Source: Marasmius tenuissimus (Eukaryota > Basidiomycota > Agaricomycetes > Agaricales > Marasmiaceae). Taken from it: a stretch of 64,000 bases of DNA. Numbering within the stretch: the stretch's first letter is position 1; each line of letters begins with the position of its first letter. The stretch is from contig JAQOTA010000028.1 in the NCBI GenBank assembly GCA_029532415.1, positions 186,001 to 250,000 of the forward strand, read 5' to 3'. The notes under the pieces were generated by a model that saw only the letters and a program-made list of their open reading frames with translations, did not search any database and was not told where the DNA came from. Positions 54,673-64,000 of this stretch are shown here, piece by piece. Both the position numbers and the translations under genes were made by a program.

Positions 54673-56576
54673 CTAGTTACCATCGCCATCACCATTCTGT
54701 TCCTCCCCATGACCAGTGGCTCCAGCGGCTTCCTCAGCAGCTTTCTCGGCAGCAGCTTTCTCGGCGGCAGCTTTCTCGGCGGCAGCTTTCTCGGCGGCAG
54801 CCTTAGCAGCAGCGGCCTCCTTCTCGCGACGTTGGTGATACTGGTTGAGGTTGGAGCCGTCCTTGGGTTTCTTGTCCCTCAGCGACTTCTCTACACGACC
54901 CTTCGCGTCACCGAATACCTCTCTGTCATGGTAAGAGTCAGCGAAAATGTACGAGTGAGGAGAGAGAACCCACTTACATGTTCCAGAACTGCATGATCTG
55001 GTCTTGCTGGATGGCGTCGAGGGTCCGGTAGAAGTCGAGTGTGCCGTAATAGAATTCCTGGAAAGAGAAGTCGTTGTCGTCCTCGCCCCACGAGTCGACA
55101 GTGCTCATTGCGTAGCGCAGCTAGATAAAATATTTGAGCCTTGTGAAACAACTGGTAAGGGGAGAGACTTACCATCATTGCGACGTAGACCTTGGACTCT
55201 GGAGTGAAGACGCGCATGTCCATGGATCTTGCAACGTCGACATGTTTGTTCTTGTTTCCAATCCTGCCCGACATGAAGATAGTTCTGGCAACCTGGAAAA
55301 CGGTGAGCAGGATCATAGAAGGACGACGAGGAAATCTTACGTTGGCGAGTAGGGGGGATAGAAGAAAACCGTCCTCGAACCGCTTGATTGGTTCTCCATC
55401 TTCGTCCAGGGCGGGTTCCTCGACAAAGAAGACGTCGTAGAGCAGTGCTGGAAGGCCACCCGCATCGAGTTCTTTCTTGGACGTTCTATAGGCGTCCAGG
55501 ATCCTAATGTTGACAGACTTAGTTGGGTGTTGAATGAATGACAGTGGATGGAAACTTACTCGGATCGTTCAGCATCATTGCCATCGCGGTACTCGACAAT
55601 GTCGTCCCAGTCGAGCATGAGCTCGAGGATCACGTCGTTCCTCATACCACGTTCGGTCTTTGGACCTTTCGAGGAGAAATTTTGCACGCAGCTGGTGCCG
55701 GTAAAGATGTTGGGGCTGACAAGCTTGTGTAATTCCCGCTTGAGTGTATGATTGTCGTCGTATTGGACCTGGTTAGCGACCTCCCAGAGCTAGTAAGGGA
55801 TAGTCAGTGGATATTCGAAAGGCAATGGCATCAGCAACGTACCTTTGAAGCAATCTTCAGAAATTCTTCCGGATCTTGATGCACGACACAGAATTCCGCG
55901 AAGATAAGGAAGACTGGGCTGTGTGCTTTGAGCTTCTCCCAACAGTCGAGACAGTGAGTGAGGTAGTCCCTTTCGAATCATGAATGAGATATATGCGCCA
56001 AAAAAAAACGATGATGCACGTACTGTGTACCAGGAGTGGTCTTCTCGGTGTTCTCTGGTTGGATGAGAGGCGTGGCATCCGAGGGGGTGGGCTCACTTGG
56101 CTCCATATTCTGGTCGGCGTTGGGGTCAGCTGCAGGAGTTGCTTCGAGGTTTGGAAGCTCGACAATGAAGTCGGCCCAATCGTCTGCATATTCGTCTTGT
56201 TGTTCTGCCCTGACGCCCTCAACGTAGACGTTGAACAACGGGAGGAAAGGATCGATGCAGCGCTTGAAATACTTGGCACCCTCAACGAGCTGCTGCTCGA
56301 CAGTCTTCTCCTTGGCTTGTCGGGGGCGTCTATATATGCGGGTATAAGTGATATGTCAACTTCATAGAAAGGGAAAACTTACTTGACGCGAGGCTTCTTG
56401 ACCACTTTTAACGAGTTTAAGGCCGACTCGCACTCTTTACGCTTCTTGTCGGCAGCTGTTTGAACTGGCTGGTGCACTGGAGGAGGAGGAGTAGCAGACG
56501 ACCGTACTGGAGTGGCTGGGGCCTGAGCACGAGGGTCAGCGGTACGGGAGGCAGTATTACTGGTATGAGGAGCCAT
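54673..56576 (-). CDS. Eight-exon hypothetical protein, 510 aa, with Ala/Glu/Lys repeat tail
   Basis: Exons 56576-56383, 56329-56024, 55969-55843, 55789-55560, 55503-55341, 55292-55173, 55120-54978 and 54922-54673 total 511 codons with consistent phases. The N-terminus is Ala/Pro/Thr-rich, followed by basic KKPRVKRPRQAKEK, probably nuclear. The core includes LWEVANQVQYDDNHTLKREL, ARTIFMSGRIGNKNKHVD, SMDMRVFTPESKVYVAMMLRYAMS and FSFQEFYYGTLDFYR...QFWNMEVFGDAKGR. From memory, the last blocks resemble an uncharacterised, widely expanded mushroom family (variants with a T..IAY...Q.R.AL, F.Y..FY and WWN..VFG pattern). The end has five KAAAE/EKAA repeats. It is arranged in line with the gene at 56824 and may belong to the same mobile unit as the Plavaka transposase. 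Confidence 0.7.
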
Positions 56577-56823
56577 GGCGATGGTGGTGGTAGGAGGACA
56601 AGAGGGAGGAGGAGGAGGAAGAGGAGGGGAGGGGGGGGAATTTATAGGCTGGGCCAGCGGAGTTTGAAATGGCGTCAGGCCAGTCGCGTCGGTCAGTCGC
56701 GTCAGTCTTTCGCATACGTCACAGACGTCACACAGGTCGCGACAGGAAAAATAGCTATGATTCAGTACGTAGAAAGACACCAGGACAGGATTCTGTACGA
56801 AAGCGTGTAAACACGACAAGAAA

Positions 56824-58470
56824 TCAAGTAGATGTAGCGTATGGGCGAACCTCTGGTCTATGAGCAAACCGGATCCAAGCCTCCTCCCTGGCAGCATGCA
56901 TGTACTGCTTCGCCGTAGCCTTTTGTTGAGCCGACTCCTTCACCCTCACGACCTGAAGGTGAGGCTGAAGCTCAACCCTCTCATCGGTAAGAGTCTCTTT
57001 ACTCTTTTCTCTCTCGATTACTCCGCCGACGATCCATTCATTCTCTGCCTTCTGCTCTCCTATGTAGAGCGTAGAGATCCGACGAACGAGTTTCCCAATA
57101 TCTGCGCTGGAGCCGGCCATAACTACCATGAGCGATGTTTCGGTGCTGGCCTTGATAGCCTCCAGCGAGCGAGCGATACGGTGATGCGGAATGGTATGAG
57201 TGACTGCCAATCTCCCTTTCCCCGGTTTGTATTCGACTTCGACGCCGCGGGTTCGGGAAACAGGCTTGACGTAGACGTTTTTGTCTCCGGAGTCGTGAGG
57301 CCCACCAACGATTCGGACCTGGATCTGCAAGCCAACCAGTTTTGGATGGAGAATCCAGTGGTCTCGCTCAGTTGGGGCCAGCTCCGAGAGAGGGTTCCAC
57401 ACGTCGTGGCAATCTCGCATTGTAGGGTGGGTTTGAGGAGGTGGTGTATCACCGCGAGAACGGGGTATAGAATCGAGGTTTATGGGCAACGCATCGAACC
57501 TCCGAAGACGAACTTCTGGGTCGGGGAGGTCAGGTCGAAGATACCACACCTCATGGTGGTGGTCAAGTGGCCGCCAGCGGTTCAGCCGGAGAAGACTGTT
57601 CTCCTCGACGACGTGTCGGTAGTCAATGCGTTCGATGGGCTGAGCCCGGCCGTCTCGCACGACGTTGAGTTCGATATCGAGCAGTAAACCAGATTTTACG
57701 TCGCTGAGGTCTGCTTCGGGAGTCATGTCGATGATCATTCCCAGCAGCCCCCAGTCGATGTGGACGCCTCGAACTGTCCCCGAGCAAGCTTTGGAGAACG
57801 AGCCGATGACCCAGACCTTGGTGCCTAACCAAGGATCGCGTCCGGTGTACATTGGCCTGGTTCCAGTTTCTTCGGGACCCAAGTCGGGACCAAATACCGG
57901 TTCGGGATCTTCAGCGGTCTGGGCTGGCGTTGGCGTTGGCAAAGGGTCGGGTTCTGCGGTTGCGGTAGGTTCGGAATCCATCGAATCGTCAAGAGTGTCG
58001 CTGCCAGCAGCAGCAGCGTCTGCTCGCAGACTCGCAGCAATAACGTCTGCGATCATTTGTGCGCAACATTCGTCCGTCTCGTTCTCATTCTCATTCTCGT
58101 CCTCAATCTCATCGTCTTCTTCATCTTCGTTCTCGTCGTCTTCTTTGTCGTCATCGTCGTCAATTTCATCCTAATAGGTACCTTTAGTTGTTATAGCTGA
58201 CGACAAGCAAAAGATACATACCTGCAATGCTTGTAGTTTCTGCGCCGCACGTCGCTTTTCCATCTCGTACAGTCGATACGATTCCGCCGGGGACAGCATC
58301 ACAGTTTCCATCTCTTCCTCTTCCCCATCGATTCCATCCTGCAAATTTTCGTTGATCGGTGAGCTAGACTGCGGAAATAATATCAGCTCTTATTTTTCGT
58401 TGTTGAAAAGACGAGACATACCATCGAGGAGTATGCAAATTGGGGTATGGTCCGAACGGGTGACGCCTGT
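56824..58470 (-). CDS. Hypothetical acidic/basic protein of mobile-element neighbourhood, multi-exon
   Basis: No named family. The long 3' exon (58170-56824) reads an acidic tract (DDDDDKEDDENEDEEDDEIEDENENENETDE), a Thr/Pro/Ala linker, then KVWVIGSFSKACSGTVRGVHIDWG and LLLDIEL, which look like KOW-type small beta modules, RWRPLDHHHEVWYLRPDLPDPE, HPKLVGLQIQVRIVGGPHDSGDKNVYVK and LEAIKASTETSLMVVMAG..GKLVRRISTLYIGE. The upstream exon 58338-58221 (GEEEEMETVMLSPAESYRLYEMEKRRAAQKLQAL) joins in frame, and one or two short exons to about 58470 (VRTIPQFAYSSM, SSSPINENLQ) also do. METV at 58311 is the first internal Met. Coding seems to run up to the palindrome, so the real start may be inside or beyond it. 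Divergent from the Plavaka gene. Confidence 0.6.
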
Positions 58471-58488
58471 CCTGCAAAAGAGAAAAAG

Positions 58489-59066
58489 AACCGTCAGCAT
58501 CGTTGCTAACGGTCTCAACGTTCATAGAATGAAAATGAATTTAAACGGGCCATCTGCCCTTTATTTCACTCGTATTGTAGCTTAGAACGTTATATTATAA
58601 TTCTACATAATTATTATATACTATACTAACGAAAACGTACCTTGGTTGAACGACACTCAACCACGATGGTGGTGGTCCAGTGTCAGGAGAGGCATAAGCG
58701 CCAGAGGCACGCGCGCGTCAGATAATTCCAGAGTTCTCACACGATTTCTGCGCAAGCGCCTTGAGGCGCTTACCTGACCCGTAAGCGCCTCAAGGCGCTT
58801 GCACAGAAATCGTGTGAGAATCCTTGAATTAACTGACGCGCGGCAACACTTGGGCGCTTCCTCTGCTCTTGACACTGGACCACCACCATCGTGGTTGAGT
58901 GTCGTTCAACCAAGGTACGTTTTCGTTAGTATAGTATATAATAATTATGTAGAATTATAATATAACGTTCTAAGCTACAATACGAGTGAAATAAAGGGCA
59001 GATGGCCCGTTTAAATTCATTTTCATTCTATGAACGTTGAGACCGTTAGCAACGATGCTGACGGTT
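58489..59066. repeat. 578-bp palindrome with perfect outer arms
   Basis: Left arm starts AACCGTCAGCATCGTTGC at 58489, and the right arm ends with its reverse complement at 59066. By direct reading about 200 bp of the outer arms (58489-58690 against 58865-59066) are identical. The middle of each arm differs more. The core is GCGCTTAC, a 7-bp spacer (58774-58780), then GTAAGCGC, framed by GCAAGCGCCTTGAGGCGCTT and its complement. It sits exactly between two divergent genes. It may be a foldback/MITE-like insertion or a shared two-way promoter. No open frame inside. Confidence 0.85.
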
Positions 59067-59105
59067 CGCTTTTATACTTATAGGCACTCTGTATGACGCT
59101 CGTGG

Positions 59106-62100
59106 ATGACCTCGGCGTCTCGAACGGAGCCAAAGCGTCAACGGTCATCTCCTAAAGCCTCGAAATTCTCGGCTCCTTGTCCTTTTTGCGGGGGAGGACC
59201 CTACGTCAAACTCTCGTCTCATCTACCTCACTGCAATGCCAAACGTACCGCAAAGTTTGTACCGAGGGCAAAAAGGGCCCGCAATTCTTCAGATCCGGAT
59301 ACCAATTCATCAGGCGAGGCTAGCGGACACTCGATCGCGCCTGAAGTACCCCCGATGGCATTCGAACCCGAATTGCCTCTAATCGAACCCAAGGAACCTA
59401 TCTTCGAACCTGAAGAACCTGTTATCGAAAACGAGGGGCCGGTAAATGAGCCCGAGGAAACCTCTGTACATGAAACCTCTGTACATGATGAGCCGGCGAC
59501 CGTGCATCCTCGGGTAAGCATTTCCGAACGTATTCGACACAATTAATCTTATAACTGTTCATCATAGTCTCAATTGGCGAGACTGCCGCGTAATCGAAGA
59601 ATGCCCCGTAAATTCGACGATTTTGTGGTGTCGGAAAACACACCGTTACTTCCCCCTAAGCCACCTTCACCTTCACCTTCACCTACGCCTTCACCTCTGC
59701 CTTCGCCGCCACCTGTTCCTTTGCCTTCGTGGCCACCTCCCCGACCTCCATCTCCTCCTATACAAACATTCGTGTCCGAGCCAAACAATGCCGGACTATA
59801 TCGAATGCATTGTTACTACATGCCCTCGAACGATGTAGACACATCCGCAGTCCCCGATGTGCCTTGTCATTCGCCAGACCGAGTGTTTGGGAGAGCTCCC
59901 GAGCCGGAGCCGGACGCTGAAGGTGGTCCGAATGTCGATCCTCCACCCTGGTGGCACCCTCACGCTAATCCCACGATCTCTCGCCTCCTGCGATGGCACC
60001 ACTGCTATGGACATTCAAAGTCCAAGGGATCACTCGACCGTCTCGTCCAAGATGTTATCTTACAGCCTGACTTCGAGGTTGACCACCTTGTAGGGTTCAG
60101 TGCAAAACACGAGACGGATGTCGTGTACAACAACAAAACCTCCTCCAAACTTCCCTTCCAGGGCCACGATGGGTGGATCAAGAGCGAGGTCGAGGTCAAA
60201 CTCCCTCGTGCGAGGAACCGTGTAGCAGAAAAGGATGCCCCTGCCATTCACGTCGACAATGTATGGTATCGAAACCCTTTCGATGTCATCAAGACGGAGA
60301 TGGCAGAGCCATATTCGGCGCAGTTTCACCTCAAACCACACAAACTCTTTTGGCAAAATCCTACGGATCCATCTTCTCCGGTCCAACGCGTCTACGGCGA
60401 GGGATACACCTCTGACAGGATGCTCGAGTTTGAGCGAGAAATCATGGCGAAGCTTCACCCTCGACCTGAAGGCAGCCCCGAGGTTGGAATTGTCGGCATC
60501 ATGCTGTACTCGGACTCAACGCAGCTCGCAAACTTTGGCGAAGCAAGCCTTTGGCCCGCCTACCTCACGTTTGGGAACTGGTCAAAGTACGACCGTCTCA
60601 AGCCTTCGGCGCTGGCAATGAACCACGTTATATATTTTCCCTCAGTAAGTTTCTATTCAATTCTCCTCATCTGCTACTCACTGACCTTCTGCAGCTTCCC
60701 AAGACAGTACAAGATCACTACAAGCGCCACTTCGGCCAGTTGGCATCGGAGGCCGAGCTGCGATTCTGCAAAGTAGAACTCCTACACGCGGTCTGGCATC
60801 TCCTCGTATCCGACAACCGATTCGTCAATGCGTACATCAACGGGTACCTCAAAAAGTGTACCGATGGGGTGCTCCGGCTCCTTTTCTATCGTTTTCTCTG
60901 CTACAGCGCGGACTATGTGGAAAAGTAAGTCTTCCTACTCGGTCTTGTTGTGTCACAGACTTACCATGCTCTTAGGGTCATTCTTGCGTGCATCAAATAT
61001 CTTTCTACCCATCCGTGCCCTCTGTGCATGACGAGGAAGGACCAGGTCCATCTCCTCGGCACCAAGGCGGATATGAACCGTCATTCGGTGACTGCAAGGT
61101 CGGACAACGACGAGCTGTTGGCAGACATTGCTGCTGCTCGTTCCACCATATTCGCTCGTGGGTACGCAATCAACAACCAGAAGCACGTCCAGAACCATCT
61201 CGAAGATACTTCAACGTTACCTGTTCGGGTAAGCTCACCTTTTCGTCGCACTTTCTCTTACTAATCTTCCTTCAGAGCGCTTTCTCAAAGCTGTTTCAAG
61301 CCCATGGTCTCAATCATTACGAGATGTATGTCCCCGACAGCTTTCACGACCTTACTGGAAGGATATCAGATCTCTTGAAGCACAACGTCCGCATCCTGTC
61401 AGTCCAAAAAAAGCCCAACATCAAGGTTTTGGACCAACGGTAAGTCAAAATTTCACCTATCAATATCTATCTTTACCAACAGACATTCCTTCCCAGCTTT
61501 CGCCAGGTACCGACCTTCGGCAGTGGCACCATCCGGAGATTCAAGAATAGCGTGTCAAGCTTCACGAAATTCGCGGGTCGCGACTATCAAGATGCTCTCG
61601 AGGTACGTGTCTACCCTCCCAAGTCGACAAACTATATTCATATATCCCCGCAGTGCGCGATGCCATGCTTCGAAGGGCTTTTCCTCGATGAGCTGGATGA
61701 GATCATTCAAGATCTCCTCTTCACGTTTGCGACGTATGAACGATACTGCAACCTCCGCCAGCACACAGACTCCACGATCAACACCATGAAATCAACGACT
61801 TCGGAGCTCGGGCGTCAGCTATGGCGTTACAAAGACGCTGTGTCTGGGATAGCTACCGTGGAAAGCAAGCACGAATGCCAAGCCAGGCTCAAGAGGGACC
61901 CCAATGGCGACAAGGGTTCACGGAGAAAGGCCTTCAGCTTAGTCAATTACAAGACCCATGCGCTAGGACACGAAGCAGACGCTATCATGAAGTATGGTAC
62001 AACCGATGGTACTAGTACCCAGCCGGTGAGTATGGTTCATCAGTCTTTCAATATGATGTTGAACATTGATTTCAGGGCGAACGGGAGCACCGACGAGTCA

Positions 62101-63361
62101 AGAACAAGTATCAAGTTACAAACAAGAACCGACCTGAAGGCCAGATCGGTGCCCTAGTGCTAGTCGAACGCAAGCTTGCTTCTCGCGACAACGAGGTTAT
62201 GCCGCATGCAGACCCCTCTGTCCACCATCAGTTTCCGATCAACCAGAACAACTCAATGAAGTTGTACAACGTGATGAGTAGAAAGTATTCATACGATCCG
62301 GCCTTGAAGGTACGCTGGTTATTTCGTCTTTTTCGTTGCAAGACTAAGGTTTTTTTGTTGTAGGATTTCGCGACAAAGCTTCAGAGGCATCTGATATCCC
62401 GCATCTTGGACGTGGATCCCGACTCGGTCCCTGACGAAGATCTCTACCGCCTAGGTCTCGTTGGCGAATGTTTCTACAGGCACCAGAGATTCAGGCTTCA
62501 TTACACGACATACGATTGTCGACGCAAGAAGGAGAGCATCGGGTTTTGGCGGAGTCCGCACATCATGATGCTCACAGGCGACCCCAGTGATCCCCATCCC
62601 TATCTCTACGCCCGAGTCATTGGAATATATCATGCCAATGTTCTTTACACTGGAGCAGGTCCTGTTCATGGGAAGATGAGGCGTATGGAGTTTCTGTACG
62701 TCCGATGGCTCCAGTTCGACGAAGGCCACCGGTGGGGATGGAAGGCAAAACGTCTCCCCCGTGTTCAATTCCTCAACGCAGAGGATCCCGAGGCGTTTGG
62801 TTTCGTAGACCCGGCGCGAGTCATCCGAGCGTCGCACATGATACCGGCATACGAGTACAGCACAGTCCAGGATCTCTTGCCGAAAGACTCTCTTGCACGT
62901 ATGTATGAAGATTTTTACGAAGGGAAATACGTCAAGGAAGAAAAAGACTGGCGTTACTTTTATGTGAACTTGTAAGTTTTCTAGTTCTATCTCTATTGTT
63001 CTCTTACTGAAACTGATTCTACAGGTTCCCTGACACGGACATGTTCATGCGTTATCGAGGCGGCGGCATCGGCCACATCAAGTTTCATGAGTTCCTTCGT
63101 GCCTTGGAAAAGGAGGCCACTGCTAACGACGTTCCCTTACCCGTCTACGATGACAACGGGAACGTTGTACAAGCGCCAGGTGAAGGTGAAAATGCTATGG
63201 ATGAAGACGATGCCCAGGACAAAGACGAGGACGAAGTGGAGGACGTAGTGGAGGACGAGGAGACCTTGGAGGACATGTATAACCGGGGGATGGCTATATG
63301 GGACGACGCAGAGCTGGCCCGGGAGTCAGACAGTGAAGACAGTGGTAGCGATTTCGACTAG
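59106..63361 (+). CDS. Plavaka-type DNA transposase, intact, 1262 aa
   Basis: Ten exons (59106-59513, 59568-60644, 60695-60924, 60976-61228, 61276-61439, 61497-61602, 61654-62025, 62076-62309, 62364-62971, 63025-63361) total exactly 1263 codons, with phase-consistent GT-AG joins. Domains in order: a C2HC-like N-terminal finger (CPFCGGGPYVKLSSHLPHC), a disordered Pro/Ser region, then the Plavaka core. The core shows VGIMLYSDSTQLANFG with LTFGNWSKYDRLKPS, CPLCMTRKDQ, YEMYVPDSFHDLTGRISDLL, FRQVPTFGSGTIRRF, CAMPCFEGLF, LRQHTDSTINTM, YKTHALG, YGTTDGTSTQPGEREHRRVK and a C-terminal acidic tail (EDDAQDKDEDEVED). The aspartates in YSDST and VPDSF and the glutamate before HRRVK are candidate DDE residues. 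Cut-and-paste transposition in the nucleus is the expected role. Full length and unbroken, so possibly active; the element ends were not identified with certainty. Confidence 0.9.
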
Positions 63362-63369
63362 TTAGGATG

Positions 63370-64000
63370 TATTCACGTAGACGCTACCAATTCACGCAGT
63401 TTTTCTTTACTCAATGTCGGACCCAAATAGTAAGCGCTCCCGTGTATGAGCACCAGTATTTGGGACGTTGGTTTCATCCGGACTCTATCTAACCAGACGA
63501 TGAACAGACGATGAACAGCCCTCGGTCATGTAGACCCAGCCTAGCGCTTTCTGACAAGACGCGCGTCAGTCTTGGGCGCTCTGACCAGCGGCTGATCTTT
63601 TGCTGATAAGATCATCTCATTCTTTCGTTATCTCATCAGCCGCTGATCATCGTCTTATCAAACTCATCCAGCCTGTTGATGCTTGGCCAACGCCTCGCCA
63701 TTCTACAAACATACTGACGGTAAGTGATCATCGTTTGATCATATTACATTATTCTAATTGTAGATTTACAGTATACGATCATCTATGGTAAGTCTACCTA
63801 TCACTTGCAACCCGCGTCAGCCACTGATCAGGGTGGCCTCGTTTCGCTGGTGATGGTACTTAGTCTTAGGCTCTCTTAGCTGCGTAACGACTCAATCGGA
63901 GGTTGAACTTGATAAGAGAAATTCATACAGGAGTAACTTAGGAGTCTCCAGTCAACAACTACAGAATACGCAACTACAGAATGCGAGGGATATAGATCAA
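63370..64000. other. 3' flank of the Plavaka gene, short repeats only
   Basis: No gene is supported. It contains a 13-bp direct duplication (AGACGATGAACAG at about 63497 and 63508) and an inverted pair AGCGGCTGAT / ATCAGCCGCT (63587-63596 and 63635-63644). Near the end CAACTACAGAAT(A/G)CG occurs twice. These may belong to the element's subterminal region. Confidence 0.4.

Noticed and set aside
56860..57687. 275-codon plus-strand frame
   Set aside because: Antisense of the long exon of the 56824-58470 gene; the minus reading has acidic, linker and KOW-like structure and splices to further exons.
1..64000. CRISPR arrays, bacterial operons, rRNA genes
   Set aside because: No regularly spaced direct repeats or rRNA-like conserved blocks; spliceosomal introns throughout indicate a eukaryote.

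Overview
The window looks like nuclear DNA of an Agaricomycete (mushroom-forming basidiomycete). Three things point there: genes cut by many short (about 45-85 bp) GT-AG introns; a KDZ-class transposase with a CxC2-type cysteine cluster and an intact Plavaka transposase, both typical of basidiomycete genomes; and several lineage-restricted fungal protein families. There are no bacterial-style operons. Genus or species cannot be fixed from the sequence alone. All gene models below were spliced by hand, so exon joins are inferences supported by frame continuity.

Layout. (1) 1-12 kb is an accessory region. It holds the 5' half of a KDZ transposase (minus, running off the left edge), a membrane-protein-like gene broken by an in-frame TGA, a 670-residue Agaricomycete-family protein (4704-6880), a Lys/Glu-rich gene (minus, 7129-8279), a weak ORF, and a nine-exon gene (9518-11935). 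(2) 12-17 kb is gene-poor: a cluster of CCGTTCAAC-type motifs, then a degenerate segment bounded by about 175-bp inverted repeats. (3) 17-54 kb is a large imperfect inverted segmental duplication. The left arm (about 17-35.4 kb) carries two divergent pairs of MYND-finger genes, an AMP-binding ligase, two small Asn/Gly-rich genes, and a membrane-anchored SH3 gene. The right arm (about 42.5-53.8 kb) carries inverted copies of the ligase, one MYND gene, the SH3 gene and both small genes. The single-copy spacer (35.7-42.4 kb) is one very long gene that appears to join a CCCH zinc finger, a long disordered region, ankyrin-like sequence and a Clp-type AAA+ ATPase. (4) 54-64 kb is transposon territory: two multi-exon genes on the minus strand, a 578-bp palindrome with perfect outer arms, and a divergent intact ten-exon Plavaka transposase gene (59106-63361).

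How it fits together. The right arm shows mutations that postdate the duplication. A 386-bp CACTG-ended MITE sits where the left arm has an empty site; a 356-bp tract in the SH3 genes is apparently identical although its flanks have diverged, which suggests ectopic gene conversion; and a kinase-loop pseudogene block is flipped relative to the rest of the arms. The small Asn/Gly-rich proteins end in repeated G-x-G/Asn motifs that recall fungal amyloid-signalling motifs. Together with the duplicated MYND, ligase and SH3 genes they form a mobile neighbourhood of unknown purpose and are the best candidate here for something undescribed.
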